Shown here: positions 37,251-48,592 of the stretch, piece by piece | Layout: each line of letters begins with the position of its first letter | Position numbering within the stretch: position 1 is the stretch's first letter | From: Tenrec ecaudatus | Taxonomy: Eukaryota > Chordata > Mammalia > Afrosoricida > Tenrecidae | DNA length: 64,000 nt | Assembly (NCBI RefSeq): GCF_050624435.1 | Contig: NC_134541.1 | Span: 6,772,983-6,836,982, forward strand | Direction: 5' to 3' | Notes under the pieces: generated by a model | The model's input: only the letters and a program-made list of their open reading frames with translations | The model's database searches: none | Told to the model about the DNA's origin: nothing | Made by a program: the position numbers and the translations under genes

Positions 37251-38677
37251 AATGATTAAAGTTGCTCTCACAAGCTGACTGCAAGCCGTTTGCAAGCGAT
37301 GGGCTGCATCCTCCCATCTCAGATCCCTCGCAGAGCCTCTGAGAAAACCCTGGAGTGACTGCTTGCCTGCCCGTGCGTGACCTTGTGCCTGTGCCTCTGA
37401 TTGCTATCAGCGTTAAGGGGAAAGCTTGTCTGCAAAGAAGCAGCCAGGTGCCCTGCAGTCAATCCAGCTGGACGCTTAACCATTCTTGCCACCAGAGAGT
37501 CCTAGGCTGCAACCAAGGCAGCCCGTTATGATTGGCTGGTGCTCTGCCTCCCACTACGCTCTCTGCTTCTTGCCTGGGTTCAGGAACTCATTGCAAGGGC
37601 CACCCAGAACTCACTCACAGGCAATGCTCACAAGGAAGGGGTGGATTATGGAAGTTAACAGCTTACAATTCAGGTGGGAAATGCTCAGGGTACAGGTTCT
37701 CAGTTGGGACGTGTTACAAAGTCGTTTCAGGGCTGCTAGTTAATGCCCAAAGGGCATGGCCCTCTGCTGTAAGTGGCAGCCCAACAGCACTCAGCTCCAG
37801 CAAACCCAGCCCTTGAAGTGCCCAGAGGCACCTCACTCCACAAGCCAGCCTCCTAGCCCCAAGCACTAGGCCTTCATTGCTCTGGGGGCTGGGAAGTCTG
37901 CTGCTCTGTCTCATGCTCTGGTTCCTGGTTGTGCTGCTGTTCTTCCTTGGTCACTGCTTTTGTGTCAAAGCTGTCCCCTGTTTCAATGAGGGCTCACTTA
38001 ACACCCAGTGGGATGACACTCACAAGGCAGCAGCCTGTGAAAGGAGCACTCCCAGCTGAATGCTATCAGCACTCTCCCAGACCTATCAGGACAAGGCCAT
38101 TCCGTGGGAGCGTCATGTGAAAGAACTCACTGCCCTGCAGAAGCTGCCAGGGGACTTAAGTTTTTTCACCTGAATGAAAAACGGGGTCGCAACCGCCTGG
38201 TTTGCCCCGAAGGAAATATGGGGGTGTGAGCTTGGGATCCCTGTTCCTGCCATTCAAAGCACTGAAAATAATCTATCTTTTAAGCAACCGGAGACTCTCA
38301 TTGGCTGATGCTTTCTTTTTATAGCAAGAACACATATTGTCAGCCCCACAAAGACTGGGATTTTTCTTCCCTCCTCAGTGGAGCTGGCCAGGGTAGAAAG
38401 TGAAACCCTTGACTGGTTGGAAGGAAGGCGGTTGGAACCCATCCACAGGCACCTGGCCCTGAGATCATCCCCTGACTCGCCCCAGCCTTGGAAACCCAGG
38501 TGCAGCTCGCCTCTGCAGACAGGGCGTCTCCGGGAATCAGGACGAACTTCACAGCAACTGTGACAACTGCAGGCCTTGGAGAGTCTGAGTGCTTGAGAGA
38601 TACAAGCTCAGTCAACCAAAGGAAGGGGGCTGGTCACCCCAGTATGGCAGACTCTGAAACTGCCAGTGCTACTGCGG

Positions 38678-38863
38678 TGAGGTGCCACCAAGTCAATGCT
38701 GACCATAGAACCGCACAGAGTAGCACTGGTCTAGAGCACCTGCTAGCTGTCAGCTTACAGGAGCAGGTCACTAGATCTTACCAGGAACCACTGGTGGATT
38801 TGAACCGCCAACCTTCCGGTTAACACCCAAGCCTTTTAACTATTGCACCCCCAGGACTCCTTA
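38678..38863 (-). repeat. AfroSINE copy
   Basis: GAGGTGCCACCAAGTCAATGC to AACTATTGCACCCCCAGGAC and TCC; its left end carries the GAGGTGCC form seen in the RTE tail. Confidence 0.75.
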
Positions 38864-38865
38864 GT

Positions 38866-39048
38866 ACATTACCTTACTGCCACTGGGTTGATTCTGACTA
38901 GGAGGGGCTGGATAGAGGGGTTCTGAGACTATGTCTTCATGGGAGCAGACACTCATCTTTCTCCCGGGAGCAGCTGGTGGGTTTGAACAACCGATCTTGT
39001 GGTTAGCAAGCAGCCCAATTCCTAATCCACAGCGCAACCAGGGCTCCT
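38866..39048 (-). repeat. AfroSINE copy
   Basis: TTACTGCCACTGGGTTGATTC to CCACAGCGCAACCAGGGCTCC, directly behind the previous copy. Confidence 0.85.
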
Positions 39049-39511
39049 ACTATTAATAATCATTTTATCAATGAAGACATAGACGCCTGATGAGATCCGA
39101 TGACATCTCCAAGGTCACATGGCCAGTAAGTGAGAGAATTGAGAGAGGATTCCGGAACTGGGTCTGTCGGGTAGCAGTTGACAGAGAGAGAAGCTAAAAC
39201 CCAAGGGCACGGAGACTCTGCAACTGGTGCTCTGGCCTGGCCTGGCCAGTAAACCTGCTCTGGGGCACTTGGGGCCGAGGAAGAGAAGTCAATCCTCTTT
39301 AGCAAATCCCCGAGATGCACTGCAAAGGGGGCCATGGCCTTTCACTCTGTCCTCACGGCAGCCTCCCAAGGCTGGCGGACCAGGGCCTTGGCTTCATGGT
39401 AAAAAGCCGAAGGTCCAGACCCACAAGGTCCCTTGGCTCAGGGTCACCCAGCGGGTGAGTGCAGATAAGAGACTTTCTCCACGGAGACCCATCTGACTAC
39501 AGACATAATGT

Positions 39512-39650
39512 TGGTGGTGGTAAGTGCCATGAAGTCAGTTCCGACCCATAGCAACCTTATGCATAACACAACCACTGCCAGGTTCTGCGCCACCTTCACA
39601 ATGGCTCCCATGCATGTACCCATTGTTGTAGCCCCTCTACTCTGAGAAAG
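39512..39650 (-). mobile_element. RTE-type LINE fragment, reversed
   Basis: GTAAGTGCCATGAAGTCAGTT, AACACAACCACTGCCAGG and CCATTGTTGTAGCCCC match the order of the other reversed RTE pieces. Confidence 0.6.
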
Positions 39651-39663
39651 CAGCTCCTCTTCA

Positions 39664-39868
39664 GGAGCCCTGGTGGCATAGCGGTTACTCGTTGGGCTGC
39701 TGACCTTAAATCAGCAGTTCAAAACCACCAGCTACTCCTTGGAAGAAAGACGAGGCTTTCTACTGCTACAAAGAATTACAGTCTTGGAAACCCACAGAGG
39801 CAGTTCTGTCATGCCCTGTAGGGTCACTCTGAGTCAGCACCAACTCAATGGCAGTGTGGGTGCTTTGG
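39664..39868 (+). repeat. AfroSINE copy, full length
   Basis: Runs from GGAGCCCTGGTGGCATAGCGG to CTCAATGGCAGTGTGGGTGC with little divergence in between; one of the best-kept copies in the window. Confidence 0.9.
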
Positions 39869-40587
39869 TTTTTCCCACCCAAGGGCTCCATCCTCCAGCA
39901 TTCTCTCCAACGATATCCTGCTTCCATTCAGTAGCCCGTCAGCACCTGCCAGTCTTTCTATGCTTTGCATAAGGTTTCCAGCGGCTACGTCCGCTGAATC
40001 GGGCAGCTGATTCCTTCTTGGTTGTCTGTCCCCAGTCTGCAAGCTCCACCGAAATCTGTCCACTTCGGGCAACGCTGCTGACATAAGAAATACCAGTGAC
40101 ACAGCTTCCAGCATCACAGCAACACACAAGCCATGACAGTCCGACAAACTGACTTAATAGGTGGTGGACAAGCACAACGGGTGCTCCCAGAGTTGCTGAT
40201 GAGACCTGCTGGTGTCAGCTGTGTTTGGGCGGCTGGTCCTTTTCCCTCTTCCTCTTTTAGCACAGCTGCCTCTTGGCCTCTGCTGGAGCCAGCTAAGGCT
40301 TTGGTGCGCCGTTCTGGGCTCACCAGTCGGCTGCAGCTGGCTACAGGTGTGTGGGCGGGTAGTATTCACTGCCTTATAGCCCTTTGGCCTCACAGCTGCT
40401 CTGGGGGCCACGTGTCCTCCTTAGTGCCTCTTCCTCTCCCCGTTGTCCTCGGTGGCATGAGCGCACGAAGGCTGTGCCCCTTCAGCCATCCTGGGGTACA
40501 GCTGTGCTATGGGTTTGAGGAGCTGGGGAGGGAATGGACTCGTGAGAGCAGCCAGCCGCCAACTGGTAAAACCAGCATCATTGCCAG

Positions 40588-40745
40588 CTTTGGTGGTGCG
40601 ATGGGTAAGCGCTCGGCTGCTAACAGGAAGTCCAGTGGTTCGAACCCACCAGCAGGAGAAAGATGTGGCAGTCCACTTCTGTGAGGTTGACCACCTTGGA
40701 AACCATATGGGTCAATTCTACTCTCGCCTATAGGATTGCTATGCG
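40588..40745 (+). repeat. AfroSINE copy
   Basis: TTTGGTGGTGCGATGGGTAAG then GCGCTCGGCTGCTAACAGG, GTTCGAACCCACCAGCAGG and onwards. The internal promoter B box GTTCGAACCC is intact. Confidence 0.82.
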
Positions 40746-40747
40746 TT

Positions 40748-41150
40748 GTAGTAGAAGCCTTGGTGACTTCATGGGTTATAAGTTAGGCTGCTAACTGCAG
40801 CCTCGGCAGTTCGAATCCACAGCCACTCAAAGTGAAGCTTTCTACTCCCTTTAAAGCAGCGGTTTGCAACCTGTGGGTTATGCCCTTTGGGCCATTCTGA
40901 CCCTTTCACAGGGGTCGCCGATTCACCACAGTACCAAAATTAGTTATGAAGAAGCAACAAAAGTAATTTGATGGGTGAGGGTCACGACAACATGAGACAC
41001 TGTATGAAAGGGTCGCAGCGTGAGGAAGGTTGAGAACCGCTGCTTTGAAGATGTGCAGCCTTGGAGACCCACAGGGGCAGTTCGACTCTGTCCTTTGGGT
41101 TGCTGTGAGCTGGAATATGCTCGATGGCAGCGGCACCTTTAGTATGAGCC
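40748..41150 (+). repeat. AfroSINE copy split by a SPIN element
   Basis: GCCTTGGTGACTTCATGGG starts the left half, which stops at TTTCTACTCCCTTTAAAG. The right half resumes at ATGTGCAGCCTTGGAGACCC and ends CTCGATGGCAGCGGCACC. Confidence 0.85.
40849..41050. mobile_element. SPIN-type hAT MITE with 8-bp target-site duplication
   Basis: The 186-base element 40857-41042 begins CAGCGGTTTGCAACCTGTGG and ends GGTTGAGAACCGCTG. It is flanked by CTTTAAAG (40849-40856) and CTTTGAAG (41043-41050), seven of eight identical. Internal GACCCTTTCACAGGGGTCGCC and GTCACGACAACATGAG are SPIN words. Orientation is opposite to the 35.3 kb copy. Confidence 0.9.
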
Positions 41151-41299
41151 ACAGTCAATTCAGCAGCCAGTGGGTTTGGGGTTGGAAACACTGGACCTTT
41201 TGAGAATTATATGGCCGTATTCCCCAGGAAAAAAATGCCCATTGGCATGCACGGAATGTTAGTTTGTGCACACACACGTGTTTTTTTTGTTGGTGGTGC

Positions 41300-41462
41300 C
41301 ATCAGGGTGGCTTTGACTCAGGCGGTGACCCTGTGGATTTCCAGGACTGTAACTGTTTGAGGGATTAGCCCCATCTTCTTGCCTTGAAGAGGCTGGTGGT
41401 TTCAAACCGCCAACCTTGTAGTTCGCAGTCCAACACATAACCACTAAACCACAGCTCTTCAG
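41300..41462 (-). repeat. AfroSINE copy
   Basis: GGTGCCATCAGGGTGGCTTTG to ACATAACCACTAAACCACAGC; the poly(A)-side end is rearranged. Confidence 0.75.
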
Positions 41463-41474
41463 TGTAGCATGTAG

Positions 41475-41985
41475 AGTGTGGTAGTTACATAATTTCATGT
41501 CAACTTGGTAAATAGGTTAGAGGGGTGGAGTCTAGCCTGTCTAGGCTGTGACCTGATTGATGCCTCCTTGTGGGCATGGCCTTGTCATGAGGATTCTGGG
41601 AGTTTTCCTCTCTTCCTCCCTGGAGGTGGGTCTCTCTCTCTCTCTCTCTCTCTCTCCTTCACATTCCTGGTGACAAGCCACATGGAGCCACGCTGAAGGC
41701 AGCCAGAGTCCTGGAGATGCGTCCACTGCCATTGGACCCACAGGATTTTCAATCCCCCGGGCTGTGATCATCCTGTATCATTGCATGTGCTGTGTGAGTC
41801 TGAAGAGGAATTCATGGGCTAAGATAGGACTTATGGGCTAATATCAAACTTATGCACTTGATTTGGACTGGACTGGGATGTTTTATTGATGCATAATAAC
41901 TCATTGTTATAAAGTTTTCTCTTACATATATATAGATATCAGTGTCTCTGGATTTGTTTCTCTAGTCAACCCTGATCAGCACATG
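41475..41985 (+). repeat. Dispersed repeat shared with 17.9-18.3 kb, unclassified
   Basis: The longer of the two copies: TTTCATGTCAACTTGGTAAAT near the start, a (TC)n tract at about 41631-41656, GTGTGAGTCTGAAGAGGAATT, and the end GTCTCTGGATTTGTTTCTCT, AGTCAACCC. No inverted termini or protein frame seen. Confidence 0.6.
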
Positions 41986-42099
41986 GAGGGTTAAAAAAAA
42001 AAGTGGAAATGGAGGCAACTCTTGAGAGAGTTCAAGATACACCTGATATCTAAGTTCTTTTAGGAAACTAGTCTAAATACTTCAGGAATACAGGAGGCC

Positions 42100-42250
42100 T
42101 ACCGGAGCCCTAGTGGCGCCATGATTAAGCACAGGAAAAGGACGCGGTGGGCTGCTTCGGTAAAGATTGCAGCCCTGTAAACCTGACGGAGCAGCCCCCC
42201 TGGTCACAGTTCTGACACAGAGCGACTGGAAGACACCGCCACCACCACCA
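42100..42250 (+). repeat. AfroSINE copy, deleted
   Basis: CGGAGCCCTAGTGGCGCCATG through TGACACAGAGCGACTGGAAG; about 40 bases of the middle are missing. Confidence 0.7.
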
Positions 42251-42251
42251 T

Positions 42252-42334
42252 GTGAGGGGCTTCAAAGGGCTTGTGGCCCATGAAATGAGAAGACCACGGA
42301 GCTTCCCAATGAACTTGTTGAAGCCCCTTCTACA
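42252..42334. mobile_element. Palindromic mariner-type MITE
   Basis: GAGGGGCTTCAAAGGGCTTGT pairs with AATGAACTTGTTGAAGCCCC across a short loop; second copy of the family at 19.2 kb. Confidence 0.65.
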
Positions 42335-42557
42335 TCGTTCTCAAAGGACCAAAAGGCAGACTTTCTTTCCCAGTTAGGTCACACTACTGCTTCATCTAAA
42401 GTGAAAGGTCACGGCGTGTTTTTGCTTTAAGGTTTAAAGATTATCTTGGGCCAGTAGTTTCAGGGGTTTGTCTAGCCTCTGTGACTCCAGAAAGTCTAGA
42501 TTCCATTTTATACCCATTTCAGTATTTGAATGTTTTAAAACAGTTTTATTGGCTAAC

Positions 42558-42736
42558 ACAGCCCTGGCGGTGTAGTGGTTGCTCATTGGGCTGCAATCCG
42601 CAAGATCAGCAGTTCGAAAGCACCAAGAGCTCAGCAGGAGAAAGACCGGGCTTTCTACTCCCGTCAACAGTTACCATCTCAGGGGCTCCCGATAAGTCGG
42701 CATTGACTCGAAGACCGTGAGTTTGTTGGCTTATAA
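42558..42736 (+). repeat. AfroSINE copy
   Basis: CAGCCCTGGCGGTGTAGTGG to AGTCGGCATTGACTCGAAGA; B-box region GCAGTTCGAAAGC is kept. Confidence 0.85.
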
Positions 42737-43654
42737 TCCACATATACAGTTCATTAGTTCAATCATATTGCGAAGAGTTGTACAACCACCACCACGATCA
42801 ATTTCAGAACCATTTGTGTGTCTTTAAGTAGTGCTCTCAAATATGATCTTGATAAGCCACAGCTCCATGGTCGTTTGTGGTCCACCCTCCACCCGCTCAG
42901 ATCTTGTATCTCAGGAGAGGCCCTCCCTCACTCCCCTTCCCCGCTAGATGAAAGCAGCAGGTTGTCAGAGCCTTGTACTGTCCCCTCAGCACATCCAGGG
43001 ACCAGCCTCGGGCTGACCAATCAATCAGGGAAGGGACAAAGGGATGGCTCCGGTTCACCTGGTGCTAAGTACAAAGGGGCTCGGAGACGGAGCATATACC
43101 TTTAGGAAACAACGACACACAAAATTAAATATCTTTTATTTATTGAAAAAATTTTTGGCAGGGTGTTAAAAAATAGTAACCACCAAACAAACAAGATCCC
43201 CCACCCTGGGTTTGTCACACAGGAAGTTCTCTCACCAAGGCTCCTCACCACTTCCATCCGCCTGGTGAAGTTCAGCTTAATTGAGGTCAAGTTGCAGCCA
43301 CCCCCCTACCTCCCGGCCACCCACCGTTTCCTCCCCTTTCCTGGGAGGAAGTGGTACAGAACTCCAGGCTTTATACAAAAACGCTTAGCACACAGTTGCC
43401 CAAAGCACAAAACAAAATGATAACAAAGAAAAGAAAGACAACGGTTTGATTTTATTTTTAAACAGTCTCAGAAGGAGTTATCTTACTCAATGTATCAGCA
43501 GACACTCCTCCCGTCTCATCCCTTTTTTCAAAAAAGAGGAAGGAAATATGTTTAGCAAAGAGCAGCATTTTTCATTATTTTAGATCTAATGGTTTTGTAC
43601 TTGAAGTTAGTGGAAAAGTGGAATGCAAAGATAATGGAGCGTATATATATGCAT

Positions 43655-44245
43655 ATATTCAATATGCAGACGACACAGCTTTGCTGAAAATAAGCAGGCT
43701 TGAGGCACTTGCTGATGAAGATCAAAGAATATGGCCTTCCGTATGGACTACAAAATAAAGAAGACCCAGATTCTCACAACTGGACCAGTAGACAATGTCA
43801 TGATAAATGGAGGGAAGATGGAAGGTGTCAAGGACTTCCTCTTGCTTGGATCCACAATCAATGCTCATGGAAACAGCAGTGCAGAGATCAAAGATCGCAC
43901 TGCATTGGGTAAATCTCTTGCACAAGACCTCTTTAAAGCAAGGATGTTACTTTGAGGGGCACCTGCCCCAAGCCTTGGTATTTTCAGTTACCTCCCATGC
44001 AAGTGAAAAGTGGACATTGGCCAAGGAAGACCACAGGAGCATCCATGCACTTCAACTTGTGCTGGAGAAGAGTCTAGAAATTACTGCTAAAAGGACCAAG
44101 CCATTTGTATTGGAAAAATAAGGTCAGAGTGCTCCCGGGAGGCAAGGATGGTGACACTGGGTCTCACGTACTTTGGACATGTTATAAAGCCTCAGAAATC
44201 CCACTGCTGGTCTGAATTGACTTGGTGGCAGAGGTTTCTAATTAT
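43655..44245 (+). pseudogene. RTE-type LINE reverse transcriptase remnant
   Basis: CAATATGCAGACGACACAGC at 43660 encodes QYADDTALL, the catalytic YADD motif of reverse transcriptase as written in RTE/BovB elements. A second frame from 43731 encodes KKTQILTTGPVDNVMINGG and FLLLGSTINAHGNSSAEIKD, the downstream RTE region, and a third gives WTLAKEDHRSIHALQL. At least two frameshifts and several stops; it ends CTGGTCTGAATTGACTTGGT, the 3' end shared with the SINEs. It explains how RTE machinery could have mobilised that SINE tail. Confidence 0.85.
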
Positions 44246-44554
44246 ATGTGAATAATCATTATGCCAGAGGGGGAAATTGTCTTGTCTGGCCCGCAGCAGA
44301 TCCCCTTCTTTCAAACACATCCCGACTTTGCTAGACTATCGGCAGGTTGCTCACTGTGGGTCTCTGAGCAGCATTTTGCTCTGGACTCTTTTCAAGGACG
44401 CTCATGGTTAACAGCCTTGGGAGGTGGAGCCAGAGGCCCCTGCTGCTCCCCCAAGCAGAAGGGTGGAGGTACAGGCAGCCCAAGCCACCGAAGAGAATGT
44501 CTCCTTCTGGGACAAAGGGTGGTCAGGTTTGCTCCTAACCCAAAAAACAAAAAA

Positions 44555-44757
44555 AGCAAACTCGCTGCCATCAAGCCAATTCTGACGCATCGCAATCCCA
44601 ATAAGACAGAGTAGAACTGCCCCCGGGGGCTTCCAGGGCTATGGCTCTTTATGGGAGCACACGGCCTCATCTTTCTCCTGCAGGACCTCTGGTGGTTTTG
44701 AACTACCGACCTTGCAGCTAGCAGCCCAACACATAACTCAATACACCATCAGGGCTA
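44555..44757 (-). repeat. AfroSINE copy
   Basis: AACTCGCTGCCATCAAGCCAA to CATAACTCAATACACCATCAG and GGCT. Confidence 0.87.
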
Positions 44758-44765
44758 TTTTTAGG

Positions 44766-45158
44766 TTAGCCCTTGTAGAAGATTGGGCCTCCAATGCTAG
44801 GTCCCTTGGCTTTGACACAAGTATAGCCCACCTCGGCAGAGCCTCCTGGGACCCACAGGACCAGGGAAACTGATGTGAAGATGATGCTGTCTGTTGCACT
44901 GTGAGGAACCCGGGTCTGTGGTCTCTGACCCCAGAATCGAATGTCTTCTTTCAGCATCCATGAAACTGTCTTCACATCACCTGTCATCTTGAAGTCCTGC
45001 AACATCTTGCACACGTCACAGTTCCTGACAGAGCCATCTCTGAGGACATGTGTGTGTGTGTGTGTGTAGACTTCAAGTCTAGGCCAGCTTGTGCATGCAT
45101 GTCGCTGTCCATCATGGAATATGAGGGGGTGCCCTCCAAATAAATGGAATGTTTTCAA
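44766..45158 (-). other. Unidentified open frame of 130 codons
   Basis: An uninterrupted minus-strand frame between a SINE and the mariner relic. Its middle reads SVRNCDVCKMLQDFKMTGD, then VKTVSWMLKEDIRF, and further on SVSLVLWVPGGSAEVGYTCV. It does not match SINE or mariner protein and I cannot name it. It might be a piece of a processed pseudogene. No introns, poly(A) tail or promoter are evident and the 5' part overlaps a (GT)n tract, so coding status is unproven. Confidence 0.3.
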
Positions 45159-45174
45159 AGCTACGTATTTATCT

Positions 45175-45850
45175 TATTATTAATATTTTTAACAAAACAA
45201 CCTGATCACCTTCAAAGGACTCTCCATGACACTTCATACATTTGTCAAATCTTCTATTCCATTCTTGGAAACATTTTCAAACTCACCTGTTTGGATGGCT
45301 GACAGCACCTTCCTCAGTTTTTTTTTCTTTTTTCTCCACCTCTTCTAAGTCCCTCTTCATTCAAGGAAACAAAAAGAAGTCGCACAGAGTGAGCTCAGGT
45401 GAGTCAGGTGTGGGGCAAGAGAGGCATGCTGGGTTTTGCCAAAACCCTGGCACACGGAGATGCCTGCGTGAGTAGGTGCATTGTCATGGTGATAAAACAG
45501 TCCCCTAACTGGCTGCCACCAATCAAGCCTTTTTTGGGTCACACACTGTTACGCAATCTTTTCAGAGCCTCTAAATAGGAAGCGTGATTAACAGTCTGAC
45601 CTGGTAGAAAGAACTCCAAATGCACTCGCCCCCTCACATCACATCGTGGGGTTTCTTTGGGGCGTGGAGGGAAGGGTTCGCCCCTCATATTCAGGCACCT
45701 GCAGAGAGATCTCTTGCTCACTCTCCTCCTCTGGACACAAACCAGGGCGGACACCATTGGGGGCAGCACCTGGTCACTATGAAAACCAGCCCGGAGAAAG
45801 TGAGAGTGAGAAATGGGCTCTGTGGCACACTTGGATTTCCTGAGACCAGC
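45175..45850 (-). pseudogene. Mariner transposase relic
   Basis: Reversed, decayed mariner frame. In minus order: HLEFFLPGQTVNHASYLEAL and KRLRNSV, then GLFYHHDNAPTHAG (the HHDNAP motif with a catalytic Asp), then CFQEWNRRFDKCMKCHGES and FEGDQVV at the C terminus. These are ordered as in mariner transposases, but the frame changes several times, so the protein is dead. The N-terminal DNA-binding part was not recognised; terminal repeats were not found with confidence. Confidence 0.85.
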
Positions 45851-46074
45851 AGGCTGGAAGTCCGTCTATGACCGGGTTGCTTGCAGATACCCGAGTGAAG
45901 GCATCTTCTGTGATGCTTAAGTTAGGCTGGGTCTGGCTTTTGATCCCTCGTAACAGAAGGGGTCCTCACTGGTGCCAACCACAGCCATTCAGTGATGGGG
46001 TCTTTTAGGATCTTTCTGTCCAGTCATAGAGAAGCATGTCTCACCGAGATGGGGTTCCTTGTTAGAAGCCCTGA

Positions 46075-46255
46075 GATCAGCACCATACAAACAACCAGGG
46101 CCCCTGTGGGAGGAAGCCAGGCAGTCGGCTTCTGTGAGGATCAGCCTGGGAAGCCTATGGGGCAGTCCTACTCTGTCCTACAGGATTTCTATGAGTCGGA
46201 ATCCACTTATCGGCAACCCGTTGCGTTTCAGGGACCAAATGCAGGAACCCCTGGG
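46075..46255 (+). repeat. AfroSINE copy, headless
   Basis: GAGGAAGCCAGGCAGTCGGCT, GATCAGCCTGGGAAGCCTATG then GGGCAGTCCTACTCTGTCC, TATGAGTCGGAATCCACTTA. Confidence 0.75.
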
Positions 46256-46445
46256 TAGTACAAAGGGTTAATCCACCTACTTGATGATTTTCATTCACTA
46301 AAGGACAGATGCTCAGGCCACCTAGAGGCACCTCATAAGGAAGGCCTGGTGATTGACTTCCCCCAAAATCAGTCATTGGAAACCCCACGGAGCCCAGTGT
46401 CTACCCTGACCCACATGGGTTTACCGGTATTGGGGCCGGTTTCCG
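46245..46445 (+). repeat. AfroSINE copy, variant subtype
   Basis: GGAACCCCTGGGTAGTACAAA, TAGAGGCACCTCATAAGGAA and GGCCTGGTGATTGACTTCC mark the subtype with GTCCACCCAGAGGCACCTTGG in the middle, also seen at 51.5 and 56.5 kb. Confidence 0.75.
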
Positions 46446-47324
46446 GCCCAGTGTAGCAGATAGAAACTGGACTCAACCCCATCTCAGGTGGCTCCTAACC
46501 TAGTAATGCGCCTGCTGGTAGTAAAAGCTTTTGGGCAGCTGTGATGAGTACAGAGACCCGGGCCTTCTGTGGAAGCACAGGGATGGTGTGGCCATAGCAA
46601 CAGCACTGTTGTCAGAGGAGGCAGAGGAGGTGGTTTGAGGGGAGATCTGTATCCACAGACAGGTGTCCTGCCCACGCCACACCTTCCTGGCTGCGGTGCT
46701 CTGGAAGTGGGGGGGTGCTCTCCCTATGCTAGCTCTCACAGGTGACCCTGTTATCTGCCCCTTTCGGAGCAAGCTCAGGGAGAAGCATGGGGATCCCGCA
46801 GCTCAACAGCAGAGGCTGGATGCTAGTGTGTGTGTGAGTGACGTGGGCCAAAGTCTTCCCCGAGGAAAGGTGGGCTACAGACAATGTCGAAATTCACAAG
46901 CGTATTTAAATAACATCATAACTGTCCCAGGAGACTTGAGGTTGAGGTAAAATCCTTTTCCTGAGTGAACATACTGAATTTATTCACATAGAGATCTATA
47001 CTGTACAAAAATAAATTAACAGGGAACCCAGAAGAACATTCAAACTTGTAAATATTGCATCTTTAAAGAGGTTAAATCAATTAGCATATCTGTGTGAAGA
47101 TAGACAGAGAAACTTGTGGGGAAGAAAGCTAGAACCTGTGGAGGCAGAAACCTGTCCGAGAAGAAAAACACAAATATTTTCCACTAAAACGAACAAGAGA
47201 AATGTGTTAAGACCACACTTGGTCAAGGAAGAACATTTGTGAGACTCAACGAGACAAGGTAATCCCATCAATGTGCGCCTCTCACAAGTTTCATTGTTTA
47301 TATACATATATATGCATGTATGCA

Positions 47325-47388
47325 GACACTAGAGGGCCCTATGAGTCAGAACTGCCTCGATGGCAGTGAGTCCATTGGTTTGATTTTC
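47325..47388 (+). repeat. AfroSINE 3' end fragment
   Basis: AGAGGGCCCTATGAGTCAGAA then CTGCCTCGATGGCAGTGAG only. Confidence 0.7.
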
Positions 47389-47751
47389 ACATGTGGATAT
47401 ATAGTCTATTAAACACATCTTTCCTTTTTTTCTTTCTTTTCTTGTTTTTGGTGCAAGACACAAAGACGCTCTTTACTTATTGTCAGGCGTAGTTTCCAAA
47501 GACCCATGCTTACCCTAAAATCACCATTATACAAAAATGGAGGAGGAAGACATCCCATCACGCAATGGGAGGATGCATACGTCATTTACAAAACAACCAA
47601 TTCTGTCCAAACCGCTGAGGACCCTGGCTTAGGCAAGGTGACATGTGGTCACATAAGCCTTGGCCATGACAGTCAACATAAGCTCACCTTTCACCTGGGT
47701 GTTTGCTATTGCACAAAACAGTTTGATTTCTTTTGTTCTCACTGTTGAGGT

Positions 47752-47925
47752 AAACTAACCGTGGAGCCCACAGGGAAGAATAGAGATGCCCCTCGGGGTT
47801 TCTAAGGATATAAATCTGTTACAGGCAACGACAGCCACATCTTCCTGCCACTGAGTGGCTGCGGGTCCAAACCGCTGACCTATGGGTTAGCAGCTGTGCA
47901 CTTTAACCCTCAGCGTTCCTTTGGG
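47752..47925 (-). repeat. AfroSINE copy
   Basis: GAGCCCACAGGGAAGAATAGA to AGCTGTGCACTTTAACCCTC and AGCGTTCC. Confidence 0.75.
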
Positions 47926-48424
47926 TCAAAATCAACCTGCCTGCAGTGGGTTTGGTTGGGAGTTTCCTAGACGTGATAGGTTGGATAGCGAGGTGGTCAA
48001 TAACTGAGGAGGAAGTGTATACCATGAGCACCAATATCACAGAATTAATTCCACGCCAAATGAATCGTACATCACATTTTCTCACGAAGGCAAAAGAAAT
48101 GAACCATGTGAAAACGAGTCCATTTTCTCCATGGTGGTGCAGTTCCGCAGCACCGGACTGTAAACCCCACGTGGGCAAGCTCCGTGACCTGGGCCTCACT
48201 CTTCAGTCTGCAGCATCCAGAGGTCCCCGCGGAGGGGACGGCCAAGGCTAAGGGAGCGGACGGTCTGAACAGGTGCAGCACACACGGGTGCCAACGGACA
48301 TTTCGGGAACATCTTTTGACACGCCGACGCCGCGCAGACTCAGCAGGGACCTTCTTTCCGACCCAATCCTGCCCTCTGTGGGCTCAGCCAATGTCCTGGG
48401 GTTGCTTACACCGGGCTCCCATGC

Positions 48425-48592
48425 CCAGGGGCCCAGTGGGACAGAGAGCTGCCCATTGGGTTTCCCAGGCTGCCACCGCCATGGAAGCCAATGGCCAGAA
48501 GCTTCCCCGACTCGAGGAGCCTGGTGGGTTCGAACTGCTGACCCCCTGGTGAGCAGCTGAGCACTTAACCACTGCGCCACCAGGGCTGCTCC
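48425..48592 (-). repeat. AfroSINE copy close to the CASS4 stop
   Basis: The reversed head AACCACTGCGCCACCAGGGC ends at 48592, so in transcript direction the SINE begins 121 bases after the CASS4 stop codon and, unless an earlier poly(A) site is used, forms part of the CASS4 3' UTR. Confidence 0.8.
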
